Of a stretch of DNA of 64,000 nt, positions 1 to 8,972 are shown piece after piece. Under the pieces are notes generated by a model that was given only the letters and a program-made list of their open reading frames with translations, searched no databases and was not told where the DNA came from. The stretch's first letter is position 1; the number at the start of each line of letters is the position of its first letter. This DNA is from MPNP01 sp965215545 (GTDB taxonomy: Bacteria; Pseudomonadota; Alphaproteobacteria; Rhodobacterales; Rhodobacteraceae), in assembly GCA_965215545.1 (NCBI GenBank), contig OZ244066.1:2852001-2916000 (forward strand), given 5' to 3'. The translations under genes were made by a program, and so were the position numbers.

Positions 1-867
1 GAGTTCGAGGCGGGCAAGCATCCAGGGAGAGGGAGCCGTAAACCCAAGGTGAGGATCGTTGGCCAGGAGCGAGCCGCCAGTGGCGGAATTGCGCGGCAGG
101 ACAGCCCAGGCATTGGAGGCACCAAGTCGGTTGCGGATTGGAAGAACCGGGGCGGAGGTCGGCCGGGGGGGCAGGGCGGCGGTCTGGACCGGAAGGGCAC
201 TGAGGTCGAGATCGCGGCTCATGGGCAGAAGTTCGCGGGAGCGCTCGAAGGGGACACGCTGGAGAAGGCGGTGGCGGAGGACCTCCTCGGCGAGATGCGG
301 GGAGAGATCAAAGGCATTGAGGCTGAGGAGGGCGAGGGAGTCAATCGGGGTCCAGGGGCGCAGGTCGAGATCGAAGATGTAGAATTCCGGCGCACCGCGC
401 CCGAAGCGCCGGGAGCGGATGTGGTTCATCCAGGCATTGACGCCGGCGGCATAGGCCGAGAGCGCTGTCTGGGTGTAACTGTCCTGATGCTCGAGGGCCT
501 CGCGGGCCAGTGCGTAGAGTTCGAGCGTGTGCATGAGTCGATCGGCATCAAGCGTGCGGGCGCCAAAGACCTCCGAGAGGCGACCCTGCACGAACTGACG
601 GTTGATGACCATCTGCCAGAGTCGATCCTGGGCATGGGCAAAACCGAGACCGAAATACACATCCGCATCTGTGGTCCCGATGATGTGGGGGACATTGTGC
701 TCGCTGCGGATGATTTCCACCGGACCCCCGATCCCGGTGACCTGGTGCAGTTGATCGTAATCGGGCAGGGAACTGTTGACGAGAATGTACACAATGGCTG
801 CAGCGAGGGCGATCAATCCGATGGTGCCAAGCGTGATGCGGACCAGTATTTTCAGCAGAATGGCCAT
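1..867 (-). CDS. Penicillin acylase family hydrolase, N-terminal part (runs off left edge)
   Basis: An open frame of 289 codons enters from the left edge, so the C-terminal part is missing. The protein begins with a hydrophobic membrane anchor or uncleaved signal (about residues 5-30). It continues with the A-chain of the Ntn-hydrolase penicillin acylase family, including the segments HNVPHI and GFAHAQDRLWQM. Around residues 249-256 is GASNAWAV, where Ser251 would be the N-terminal nucleophile freed by self-cleavage; NDPHLG follows. Family members cleave amide bonds in beta-lactams, acyl-homoserine lactones or other N-acyl compounds, usually in the periplasm; the substrate cannot be told here. 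It is divergent from the dehydrogenase gene starting at 947, leaving about 80 bases for both promoters. Confidence 0.88.
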   Translation of the reverse strand, partial: MAILLKILVRITLGTIGLIALAAAIVYILVNSSLPDYDQLHQVTGIGGPVEIIRSEHNVPHIIGTTDADVYFGLGFAHAQDRLWQMVINRQFVQGRLSEVFGARTLDADRLMHTLELYALAREALEHQDSYTQTALSAYAAGVNAWMNHIRSRRFGRGAPEFYIFDLDLRPWTPIDSLALLSLNAFDLSPHLAEEVLRHRLLQRVPFERSRELLPMSRDLDLSALPVQTAALPPRPTSAPVLPIRNRLGASNAWAVLPRNSATGGSLLANDPHLGFTAPSPWMLARLEL

Positions 868-946
868 CGGGCGGCTGTCTCTCTTGAAAATCCGGCGGGT
901 CTGTGGTCAGTTATCCCTCCACCCGGCAGCAATCAAGGCGGAGATC

Positions 947-1831
947 ATGGCAAGAGTGACTTTTCTGGGACTGGGAGTCATGGGGTACCCGATGGCTGGC
1001 CATCTCGCAGCAGCGGGCCACGATGTGACTGTCTACAACCGCACGGCCGCCAGGGCCAGGGCATGGGCCGATGAACAGGGTGGGCAGCAGGCCGAGACGC
1101 CCCGTACGGCCGTATCGGGGGCCGAGTTTGTCATGGCCTGCGTCGGCAATGATGATGATCTCCGTTCTGTGTGCACGGGGGTTGACGGGGCATTTGGCGG
1201 CATGGACAGGGGGTCGATCTTTATCGATCATACGACGGTGTCTGCCAGGGTGACACATGAGATGCACACTGCGGCGGCAGCGCGGGGGATCGGTTATGTC
1301 GATGCCCCGGTCTCGGGTGGACAGGCTGGTGCGGAGAACGGCGTCCTCTCGATCATGTGCGGTGGTGACAGTGCAACCTATGACCGCGCCGCGCCGGTCA
1401 TGGCGTGCTATGCCCGGATCTGTCGGCGTCTGGGGGCAACCGGGTCAGGTCAACTGGCGAAAATGGTCAACCAGATCTGTATCGCCGGGCTGGTGCAGGG
1501 TCTGTCCGAGGGCCTGCATTTCGCCGAACGGGCCGGGCTCGATGGCAAACGACTCATTGAGGTCATCGCCAAGGGGGCGGCGGGGTCCTGGCAGATGGAG
1601 AATCGTCATGCCACCATGCTGGCTGGAGACTTTGAGTTCGGGTTTGCCGTCGACCTCATGCGCAAGGACCTTGGCATCTGCCTGCAGACGGCCGAGGAAC
1701 TCGGTATCAGTCTGCCGGTCACGGCCCTTGTCGACCAGTTCTACCGTGATGTCCAGAACATCGGCGGGGGCCGCTGGGATACGTCAAGCCTCATCGCGCG
1801 ACTGCGGACCCTTGGCGGGACAGGGGAATGA
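947..1831 (+). CDS. NAD(P)-dependent beta-hydroxyacid dehydrogenase (3-hydroxyisobutyrate dehydrogenase family)
   Basis: A 294-residue protein, normal for the family. It opens with the Rossmann motif GLGVMGYPMAGHL (residues about 7-19). DAPVSGGQAGA near residue 120 is the substrate-binding signature, and the catalytic lysine is in GQLAKMVNQ near residue 170. Family enzymes oxidise 3-hydroxyisobutyrate or reduce tartronate semialdehyde or succinic semialdehyde. The neighbours give no pathway, so substrate is unassigned. The frame is open further upstream, but this ATG is chosen because it directly precedes the Rossmann fold and has an AAGGCGGAG ribosome-binding site. Confidence 0.87.
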   Translation: MARVTFLGLGVMGYPMAGHLAAAGHDVTVYNRTAARARAWADEQGGQQAETPRTAVSGAEFVMACVGNDDDLRSVCTGVDGAFGGMDRGSIFIDHTTVSARVTHEMHTAAAARGIGYVDAPVSGGQAGAENGVLSIMCGGDSATYDRAAPVMACYARICRRLGATGSGQLAKMVNQICIAGLVQGLSEGLHFAERAGLDGKRLIEVIAKGAAGSWQMENRHATMLAGDFEFGFAVDLMRKDLGICLQTAEELGISLPVTALVDQFYRDVQNIGGGRWDTSSLIARLRTLGGTGE

Positions 1832-1858
1832 CGGGTCCCGGCGCATGGATCCGATCTC

Positions 1859-2479
1859 TCAGGAGATATCCTCAAGACGCGTGTACTTGATTCCCTTGAT
1901 GCTGGCACCAAGGATGGCGCCCTGACCGCCGAGATTGAGACCGATCACCTCAGCCGTGCGGCTGATGGTGGACCCTCCGGCGAAATCGGATTGGGTCAGC
2001 ATGGCGACCTCGACCTCGGCACCAAGCGCCCACCCCTTGGATGTCTGGAATCTCTGGAGCGCCGCCTCGGTCATGAAAAAGAGGATGTGGGAAAACTGGC
2101 CTGCCCCGAGCTGCAGGCCGAAACTCACCTGGGCGGCTGAATAGTAGCCGACGGTCTCATTCGCAACGCGCAGGGCTCCTTCACCTCCCGAGCCGCCAAG
2201 GAAGAGACCGACCTTGGTGATCGTCGGGATGACCAGCATGCCGACCGATCGGACAATGTAGTCCTCGGTCTGGGGATAGGTGTCAAGCATGTAGTTGATG
2301 ACCGAGTCAATCTGCCGGTCGATCTCGATGCGTTTGTTGACCAAAGCACGGTGGAGGCGGCGTTGCTCCTCGGGACTGAGTCCGGCCCCTGCCGTATCGG
2401 CAAGGGGTCCCCCTGCCAATGCCAGTGACGCCGCTGAGGCCAGACCGCCCAGCAGCAGGTGACGACGATTGGGTTGCAT
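1859..2479 (-). CDS. SYLF (Ysc84-type lipid-binding) domain protein, exported
   Basis: A 206-residue protein starting with a Tat-like signal: NRRHLLLGG followed by a hydrophobic stretch and an alanine-rich cleavage region, about residues 4-27. The mature part matches the SYLF/Ysc84 domain: GMLVIPTITKVGLFLGG, GYYSAAQVSFGLQLGAG, and a C-terminal KGIKYTRL. Bacterial members are periplasmic or outer-membrane-associated proteins of poorly known function, thought to bind lipid. The frame is open well upstream, but the ATG before the twin-arginine motif has a good GGAGTCC site and gives a sensible signal. The gene is convergent with the dehydrogenase, 27 bases apart. Confidence 0.82.
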   Translation of the reverse strand: MQPNRRHLLLGGLASAASLALAGGPLADTAGAGLSPEEQRRLHRALVNKRIEIDRQIDSVINYMLDTYPQTEDYIVRSVGMLVIPTITKVGLFLGGSGGEGALRVANETVGYYSAAQVSFGLQLGAGQFSHILFFMTEAALQRFQTSKGWALGAEVEVAMLTQSDFAGGSTISRTAEVIGLNLGGQGAILGASIKGIKYTRLEDIS

Positions 2480-2726
2480 TTGATGGACTCCCTGATCTGC
2501 TCTGCCTGTGCGCCCTTCCGGGGCATTTTGGACCAGTATAGACCAATTCCCGAACAATTGCAGGGATTTTCTTTGCGGAGGCCGGGACGGCGATGGATGT
2601 CGCTGGCCGGTCAGTGGATCAGTTTGAACATTTCGCCTTGATTCTCCCTCCCTTTCCCGTAGCCTTTCCTGATCCCATCCAGTCCGGCAGCCCCTGACCG
2701 ACACGGAGGGCGTTGGTCGGGTTTGA
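2480..2726. other. Intergenic region between SYLF gene and hemB
   Basis: Both flanking genes are on the minus strand, so this holds the promoter of the SYLF gene and the 3' end of hemB transcription. No RNA gene or clear terminator was recognised. Confidence 0.4.
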
Positions 2727-3725
2727 TCAGTGCCGAAGGAGACGGGCGGCCTCCGGGGCAAAGTAGGTCATGATGCCGTCACAGCCAGCCCGTTTGAAGG
2801 CTGTGAGAAATTCAAGGATGGCCGCATCCTGATTGAGTGTGCCCGACTGAACGGCCTGCTTGATCATCGTGTACTCACCCGAGACCTGGTAGGCGAATGT
2901 CGGAATTGCGTACGCCGCGGTGATGGCTCGACAGACATCGAGATACGGGAGTCCGGGCTTGACCATCACGATATCCGCACCTTCGGCCAGATCCCGGTCG
3001 ACCATGCGCAGGGCCTCATCGGCATTGCCCGGATCCAGCTGATAGGTTTTCTTGTCACCAATGAGAGCTGCCTGTGACCCGATGGCATCCCGAAAAGGGC
3101 CGTACAGGCAGGACGCAAACTTGGCCGCATAGGAGAGGATGATCGTGTTGGCAAAGCCATCTGCATCAAGGGCGGTCCGGATGGCGCCGATGCGACCATC
3201 CATCATGTCCGAGGGCCCCAGGATGTCGGCACCAGCCTCGGCATGGATGCAGGCCTGGCGACAGAGACAGGCAAGGGACGAGTCGTTGTCGATGATGCCA
3301 TCGATAACGATGCCATCATGACCGTGGACATTATAGGGATCAAGCGCAACATCCAGCATGACAAGAAGGTCGGGACAGGCCTTCTTGATGGCTCGGGCGG
3401 CCCGGTTGGCCAGATTGTCAGGATCATGGGCATGGGCACAATCGACGCTTTTGAGGGACTTCGCAATCTGTGGGAAGAGAGCGACGCAGCGAATGCCCAA
3501 CTCATGAGCCATGCAGGCCTTCTCGACAGCGGCATCCAGCCCGTAGCGTTCAACCCCGGGCATGGCCGGAATTGCCTCGGTGCCATCAGGAGAATCAGTA
3601 AGAAAGAGAGGCCAGACCAGATCATCGGTCGAGAGTGTGTTTTCCCGCACGAGAGCACGGATGGCAGCATTCTGGCGCAGGCGGCGGGGCCGGGAGATTG
3701 GAAAGGGGGGATGGGGACTCCTCAT
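2727..3725 (-). CDS. hemB: Delta-aminolevulinic acid dehydratase (porphobilinogen synthase)
   Basis: Condenses two 5-aminolevulinate molecules to porphobilinogen in the cytosolic heme pathway. The protein has 332 residues, full length for the family. The two active-site lysines are in SYAAKFAS (Lys202) and VMVKPG (Lys256, the Schiff-base lysine). The metal loop reads DVALDPYNVHGHDG (residues 125-138): the three cysteines of zinc-type enzymes are replaced by Ala and Asp, which puts this in the zinc-independent group common in alphaproteobacteria. The ATG at the arginine-rich N-terminus fits homologues. Confidence 0.96.
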   Translation of the reverse strand: MRSPHPPFPISRPRRLRQNAAIRALVRENTLSTDDLVWPLFLTDSPDGTEAIPAMPGVERYGLDAAVEKACMAHELGIRCVALFPQIAKSLKSVDCAHAHDPDNLANRAARAIKKACPDLLVMLDVALDPYNVHGHDGIVIDGIIDNDSSLACLCRQACIHAEAGADILGPSDMMDGRIGAIRTALDADGFANTIILSYAAKFASCLYGPFRDAIGSQAALIGDKKTYQLDPGNADEALRMVDRDLAEGADIVMVKPGLPYLDVCRAITAAYAIPTFAYQVSGEYTMIKQAVQSGTLNQDAAILEFLTAFKRAGCDGIMTYFAPEAARLLRH

Positions 3726-3978
3726 TGCACCGTCCTGTCTGTCCGGGACATCTGATCAAAATGCACTTCACTCTCCTCACCAATGTGATAGGTCCAGCAG
3801 GGTTATGGCTGCATTCAAGACCGGAGATCGATGTTCACATGCCATGGTCCCCCGTGCAGGATCATACCATTGATCCAGCGTGTCTTGAAGGGTCCTGTCA
3901 TGACCACGACATGATCGGGTCATGAGTCTGCCTGCGATCACGCCAGCGTTCCGGCGGCGAGTTGTGGCGGGCTGATCT

Positions 3979-6900
3979 GTGTTCTATGCGGGCCTCAGTC
4001 TCGATACCGGTCGTGTTCACCCCGTCGAACTGCAGGGGGTACCCGCCGGGTTCGATGTCCATGTGGTGCTGGATCTCCTGTCCCGTCACCGACGGATTGT
4101 CTGGATCTGTCAGGACGAGGCCCAGCTGGCCGAAATCACCATGGCGCTGTCCTATCTGGCACCAAAAACCCGTGTTCTGGACATGCCACCCTGGGATTGT
4201 CACCCCTACAGCCGCATCGCACCCAATGCCCGGATTGTCGCGCGGCGGATCCGGACGCTCTCAACCCTGATTCGCCTTAAAGCGGAGACATCCTTCATCC
4301 TGCTGACCACGGTCGGGGTTGCCATGCAGGCCCTGGCACCAGCCAACGTGTTTGCCCGCTCGCACTATGTCATTCGGGTGGGGCAGGCTGTCGAGACCCA
4401 AAAACTCCTTGGCTACTTTGATCGCATCGGCTTCATGCGGGTCACGCAGGTCCTCGAGCCAGGGGATTATGCGGTCCGGGGCGGCATCATCGATGTCCTT
4501 CCACCCGGTCAGGAGAATCCGGTGCGGATCGATTTTTTTGGCCAGACCGTCGAGAGTCTGCGCGAATTCGACATCACGACGCAACGCACGGTCCGCAAAC
4601 GGCGGCAGGTCACATTCACGGTCGCCTCCGAGGTGATCCTTGGCCGCAACACGATCGAACAGTTTCGCCAGAACTATCGTCAGACCTTTGGCGGCAGTTC
4701 CAGCAAGGACCTCATCTATGCCCGGATTTCGGCCGGCCAGACCGTCCAGGGGATCGAGCAGTGGCTTCCCTTCTTCTACCGCCGGACTGCCACCATTCTC
4801 GATTATGTCCCGCAGGCAGCCATTGTCACCAGCGAGGGTTTTGTCGGGGCAGCCGAATCCTGGTGGAAGACCATCAGGCAACTGCATGATGAACGGATCC
4901 GGCCAGCGGCGCGGAGCGAGCGGGACGGGGACAGGCGGGCCTGTCCGGTGGCCAGGATCACTCGGAATCCTGATGATCTCGTGGCCGCCATCGCTGAACG
5001 GCATTCCTACCGACTTCTGTCCCGTCCTCCTGATGATGAGTCGTGTGGACCCATCGGCAAGCCGATTGCCGCTTTTGCTGGTCGCAAGCAGGAGGCAGGC
5101 GGCCTGATGGCACGCCTCACTGCGATGATCGAATGCAAGCGACAAGCCGGCAAGGTCTTGATCGCCTGTCGTTCAATGGGTTCGCGGGAGCGCGTGCGAA
5201 CCATGCTGGCTGATGAAGATGTGACAGGTGCCGTGAATGCCGACAACTTTGCCGACTTTGCCGCTGGCGGGAACAGCCTGGGGCTGGCGGTCTGGTCGCT
5301 GGGCCAGGGCTATGAGTACCCCGGAATGGCCATCTTGTCCGAGCACGACATCTTTGGCACCAGCAATTCGGCCCAGACCAAACGCAAAAAGACCCAGCAG
5401 GCCTGGTTCCACAGCGACGACCTCAAGCCCGGTGAACTCCTCGTGCATGTCGACCACGGCATCGGACGCTACAGCGCCCTTGAGACCCACGCAATCAATG
5501 GCATCGCCCAGGATTTTGTCGTTCTGGATTATGCCGATGGTGGCAAACTCAGCATTCCGGTGGCCAATCTCGATCTTCTTTCGCGCTACGGCGAGACCAA
5601 GGGGACGCTCGACCGTTTGGGGTCGTCTGCCTGGCAGGAGCGCCAGACCCGATTGAAGACACATCTCCTCGCGATTGCCGGCGAGCTTCTGGGCACAGCG
5701 GCCGCACGGGAAGTCCGGAAGGCGCCGGTCATCGAGCAGGATCAGCATGCGTGGGATGCATTTGTTGCACGCTTCGACTTCCAGGAAACCGAAGACCAGC
5801 TGGCTGCGGTTGCCGAAATCCTCGCCGACCTTGAGTCCTCCAGACCCATGGACAGGCTGGTGTGTGGGGATGTGGGGTACGGCAAGACGGAAGTGGCAAT
5901 GCGGGCAGCCTTCGTCGCGGTTCTTGCCGGCTATCAGGTTGCTGTCCTCACACCCACAACCCTGCTGGCCCGCCAACATGCTGACACCTTCCAGCAGCGG
6001 TTCAGTGGTTTTCCGGTCAAGGTCCGACAGATCTCACGCCTGATGACACCTGGCGATTCCAGAGCCACGGTTGCGGGCATGGCGAATGGAACAGTGGATA
6101 TTGTCGTGGGCACCCATGCCCTGCTCGGGAAATCAGGCCGTTTCCGCAATCTTGGCCTCCTGATTATCGACGAGGAACAGAACTTCGGCGTTGTCCAGAA
6201 AGAGCGCTTCAAGCAGTTGCACGCCAATGTTCATGTCCTGACCCTCACGGCGACCCCCATCCCCCGGACCCTGCAACTGGCATTGACCGGTATTCGTGAG
6301 ATGTCGATGATCCAGACGCCGCCAGTGGATCGCCTGCTGATCAGGACTTATGTCACGGCGTTTGATCCTGTTGATATCCGACAGGCCCTGCTCCGCGAAC
6401 TCTACCGGGGCGGTCAGAGTTTCATGGTGGTTCCCCGGATCAGGGATCTCAAGAGTGCCAGTGCGTTTCTCCAGACCCATGTTCCCGAAGCCCATTTCGA
6501 GGTCGCCAATGGCCAAATGCCTGCTGCAGAGCTCGAAGAGCGCATGCGGCAATTTTACGATGGCGAATGCAATATCCTGCTGTCAACGAACATCATCGCC
6601 TCGGGACTTGATATTCCCTCCGCCAATACAATCATTGTCCTGAACGCCAACCGCTTCGGCCTCTCGCAACTCTACCAGCTTCGGGGTCGGGTCGGTCGCT
6701 CCCACCGCCGGGCCTATGCCTACATTACCTATCCGCCGGATACGCAGCTCTCGGAGAATGCCCAGTCCCGCATGCGGGCACTCAGTGCCATCGAGTCGCT
6801 GGGAGCGGGCCTGCACCTCGCCACCCGGGATCTTGATATCCGGGGCTCGGGCAACCTCCTTGGCGCCCAGCAATCGGGTCACATCAACGAGGTCGGACTC

Positions 6901-7431
6901 GAACTCTACAACAAGATGCTGGAAGAGGCGATCCTTGAACTCAGGCAAGCCCAGGGCGATGGGGGCATTGGGCCGCGCCAAGAGCGCTGGATACCCCAGC
7001 TCAATATCGGTATCGAGGCCCGCATCCCCGAGGATTACATTCCCGACACGGACATCCGGATCGGCCTCTATCGTCGGATGGCCCACCTTGATGCCAATGA
7101 GGACGTTGATGAGATGGCCATCGAGCTGGTCGATCGCTTCGGTTCAATGCCTGACTCCCTGATGGCGTTCCTGAAAATTCTCAAACTCCGCATTGTCTGC
7201 AAGAGGGCCCGCGTTGCCCGCCTTGAGGCGACCGATGAAACCATTGCCATTGCATTCCACGAGAACACCTTCCCGGCTCCCGAGGCCCTCATGCAGTATG
7301 TCGCCACCCTCAGGGGATCTCATGTGCATGCAGGTGGCATCAGGATTCGCCGCGCCTGGTCCAGCCCATCGGCCCAACTCACCGGCCTCCACACTCTCAT
7401 CAGGGAAATCGCGGCCCTGACAGGCAATTGA
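3979..7431 (+). CDS. mfd: Transcription-repair coupling factor
   Basis: Removes RNA polymerase stalled at DNA damage and recruits UvrA. At 1150 residues it has the full family length. The UvrB-like N-terminal module includes DMPPWDCHPYSRIAPN near residue 70. A CarD-like RNA-polymerase-interaction domain lies about residues 480-540 (LVHVDHGIGRY). The helicase motor has Walker A GDVGYGKT at about 630-637 and DEEQ near 729, with the RGRVGRS motif further on. The C-terminal TRCF domain covers roughly 1000-1110. The start is GTG; the upstream part of the frame has no better start. It is divergent from hemB with 253 bases between. Confidence 0.96.
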   Translation: MFYAGLSLDTGRVHPVELQGVPAGFDVHVVLDLLSRHRRIVWICQDEAQLAEITMALSYLAPKTRVLDMPPWDCHPYSRIAPNARIVARRIRTLSTLIRLKAETSFILLTTVGVAMQALAPANVFARSHYVIRVGQAVETQKLLGYFDRIGFMRVTQVLEPGDYAVRGGIIDVLPPGQENPVRIDFFGQTVESLREFDITTQRTVRKRRQVTFTVASEVILGRNTIEQFRQNYRQTFGGSSSKDLIYARISAGQTVQGIEQWLPFFYRRTATILDYVPQAAIVTSEGFVGAAESWWKTIRQLHDERIRPAARSERDGDRRACPVARITRNPDDLVAAIAERHSYRLLSRPPDDESCGPIGKPIAAFAGRKQEAGGLMARLTAMIECKRQAGKVLIACRSMGSRERVRTMLADEDVTGAVNADNFADFAAGGNSLGLAVWSLGQGYEYPGMAILSEHDIFGTSNSAQTKRKKTQQAWFHSDDLKPGELLVHVDHGIGRYSALETHAINGIAQDFVVLDYADGGKLSIPVANLDLLSRYGETKGTLDRLGSSAWQERQTRLKTHLLAIAGELLGTAAAREVRKAPVIEQDQHAWDAFVARFDFQETEDQLAAVAEILADLESSRPMDRLVCGDVGYGKTEVAMRAAFVAVLAGYQVAVLTPTTLLARQHADTFQQRFSGFPVKVRQISRLMTPGDSRATVAGMANGTVDIVVGTHALLGKSGRFRNLGLLIIDEEQNFGVVQKERFKQLHANVHVLTLTATPIPRTLQLALTGIREMSMIQTPPVDRLLIRTYVTAFDPVDIRQALLRELYRGGQSFMVVPRIRDLKSASAFLQTHVPEAHFEVANGQMPAAELEERMRQFYDGECNILLSTNIIASGLDIPSANTIIVLNANRFGLSQLYQLRGRVGRSHRRAYAYITYPPDTQLSENAQSRMRALSAIESLGAGLHLATRDLDIRGSGNLLGAQQSGHINEVGLELYNKMLEEAILELRQAQGDGGIGPRQERWIPQLNIGIEARIPEDYIPDTDIRIGLYRRMAHLDANEDVDEMAIELVDRFGSMPDSLMAFLKILKLRIVCKRARVARLEATDETIAIAFHENTFPAPEALMQYVATLRGSHVHAGGIRIRRAWSSPSAQLTGLHTLIREIAALTGN

Positions 7432-7973
7432 TGCCCCGGTGGCCCAGGCACGACAGAGCGCCCTGGGCGGAGTGGGGTTGAAGGGCAAGACTCGTTCCTG
7501 ATTCGACCGCCGCCGGGGCCAGGGGCCTCATCGTCATCCGGAGCCGGTCGGCAGCCAGGGCCCCGAACCGGCCCGCAGGAGGGTTTGGGGCCTCCAGACA
7601 TTGATCCGCCGGGTCACGGAACCGCCCAACGGGCTGACCACCGGGACCGGGGCGCCGTGCATGGCATCGGATCGATGACTGCGACAAAGGCGGTAACGAT
7701 CATGTCACTAACCGGTGTCGACACGATACCGGCAGCAACGTCAGCGACGTGATCATGGGCAAGACTGACGATGGGACGTGTCCATGTGGATTCCAATGGA
7801 CGATCCCAAAGAGCGATTGTCTCATCCGGCAGCGATTGTCTCAACCATTGATCGTCAGGGATGGACATGGCGCTAGAATATCCGGGCGTATCGAGAGATA
7901 TAGAATTATTTCTAACTTGGCTCGCAGAGAACGGAGCGTGGCCAGGGAAGCCATTGGAACGGGCATGGAGCCA

Positions 7974-8000
7974 AAAAAGGGACGCCCGCCGAAGCGGGCG
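7974..8000 (-). terminator. Intrinsic terminator reading leftwards
   Basis: On the minus strand a perfect 7-bp GC stem (8000-7994 with 7989-7983) closes on a UUCG tetraloop and is followed within a few bases by a run of six T. This is a textbook Rho-independent terminator. It would end transcripts arriving from the DUF502 gene, about 220 bases upstream, or from a separate small RNA. Confidence 0.65.
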
Positions 8001-8110
8001 CAAAGTCTTAAGGCAGGTCTGTAAACTAGGTACTAACCTAGTCGAGCAGATGGGCCGTCGATAGAGGCATTGCATGGGTCTCGCAAGCGATAGAAATCGT
8101 TTCGCGGACG
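7974..8110 (-). ncRNA. Candidate small structured RNA upstream of the terminator
   Basis: The minus strand between a TGGTAAAAT extended -10-like box (about 8112-8120) and the terminator contains a perfect 6-bp hairpin with a 4-base loop (CTAGGT/ACCTAG, about 8026-8041) and a weaker stem near 8080-8100. There is no coding potential. A small RNA of about 130 nt would fit. It could equally be a long 3' UTR of the DUF502 gene. No known RNA family was recognised: no SRP, tmRNA or 6S core. Confidence 0.3.
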
Positions 8111-8218
8111 AATTTTACCAGAAACAGGGATTTTCCTCATTTTTGTTGCATTAATATCACAATGCGTAAACATGAGCGCAGCGGGGAGACACAACGTCGG
8201 TAGGGGTGCCAATGACGC

Positions 8219-8896
8219 CTATCTGGTACCTTCGGGCAGTGGGGAATTGGGGTAGACCAGGCCGGCTGAAATCACGAGTTTGGCGGCATCCTCCACGGTC
8301 ATGTCCAACCAGATCACATCATCCTCATGGACAAACAGAAGAAACCCGGAAGTGGGATTGGGCGTTGTGGGCAAAAAGACGCTGACCATGGTCCTGCTGT
8401 CGGGACTTCGGGCCTTGATCTCGCCTTTGGCATAGGACGAAAAGAACGCAACGGCCCAGATGCCCCGGCGGGGATATTCGATCAGGCAGGCGCGATCGAA
8501 TGACTGGTTGGATTGCGAGAGCACTGTTTCGGCGATCTGTTTGATGGCGTTGTAGACAGTCCGGATGACCGGCGTCTTGGTGACGACAAATTCCATCCAG
8601 CGCAGGAGGGTCCGACCGAAGATGATCTTGGTGAAATAGCCGATCAGCACAGTGAAGATCACAAAGATGATCAGTCCAAAACCGGGAATCTCCCAACCGA
8701 TATCAATGTAGGTGTTCGGGTTGAACCGGGGCGGGAGGAGCGGGAGAATCCGGGAATCGATCGCAGTGATAACGGTCCAGACGATGATGATGGTGAGGCC
8801 CGCAGGCGCCACAACAACAAGACCTGTGAGGAAATTGGCCCGGATGAATCCGAGCAGGCTGGAGATCCGCCACCATTGTGTCTTGCTTGGGTTCAT
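8219..8896 (-). CDS. DUF502 family membrane protein
   Basis: A 225-residue integral membrane protein with two strong transmembrane helices (about residues 20-45 and 70-95). The family pattern is present: FLTGLVVVAPAGLTIIIVW, then PGFGLIIF, then TPVIRTVYNAIKQIAETV. A soluble C-terminal domain with LPTTPNPTSG follows. The function of DUF502 proteins is unknown; they are common in alphaproteobacteria. The ATG here sits after AGAGG; a GTG 48 bases upstream in the same frame is an alternative start but would add an unusual N-terminus. Confidence 0.82.
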   Translation of the reverse strand: MNPSKTQWWRISSLLGFIRANFLTGLVVVAPAGLTIIIVWTVITAIDSRILPLLPPRFNPNTYIDIGWEIPGFGLIIFVIFTVLIGYFTKIIFGRTLLRWMEFVVTKTPVIRTVYNAIKQIAETVLSQSNQSFDRACLIEYPRRGIWAVAFFSSYAKGEIKARSPDSRTMVSVFLPTTPNPTSGFLLFVHEDDVIWLDMTVEDAAKLVISAGLVYPNSPLPEGTR

Positions 8897-8972
8897 ACCT
8901 CTGCTCTGTCTCCACGACACCAGTTGTTGGAAGCCACTTAGCACATTCCCTGAATGATGGAAGTCAAAATAA

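Larger units (their letters stand above)
7432..8218. other. Long intergenic region after mfd
   Basis: Nearly 790 bases without a convincing protein gene. Short open frames exist on both strands, but none has recognisable motifs. The right half is clearly lower in GC. It contains a minus-strand terminator-like hairpin and a structured stretch that could be a small RNA (listed separately). The left half is GC-rich and otherwise featureless. Confidence 0.5.

Noticed and set aside
49..1074. Long plus-strand open frame over the first kilobase
   Set aside because: It lies opposite the penicillin-acylase-type gene and contains no family motif; the minus-strand frame has the Ntn-hydrolase nucleophile region in the right place.
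7983..8000. Hairpin considered as a plus-strand terminator for mfd
   Set aside because: The T-run is on the other side of the stem, so it terminates leftward transcription only; it is also 550 bases beyond mfd.
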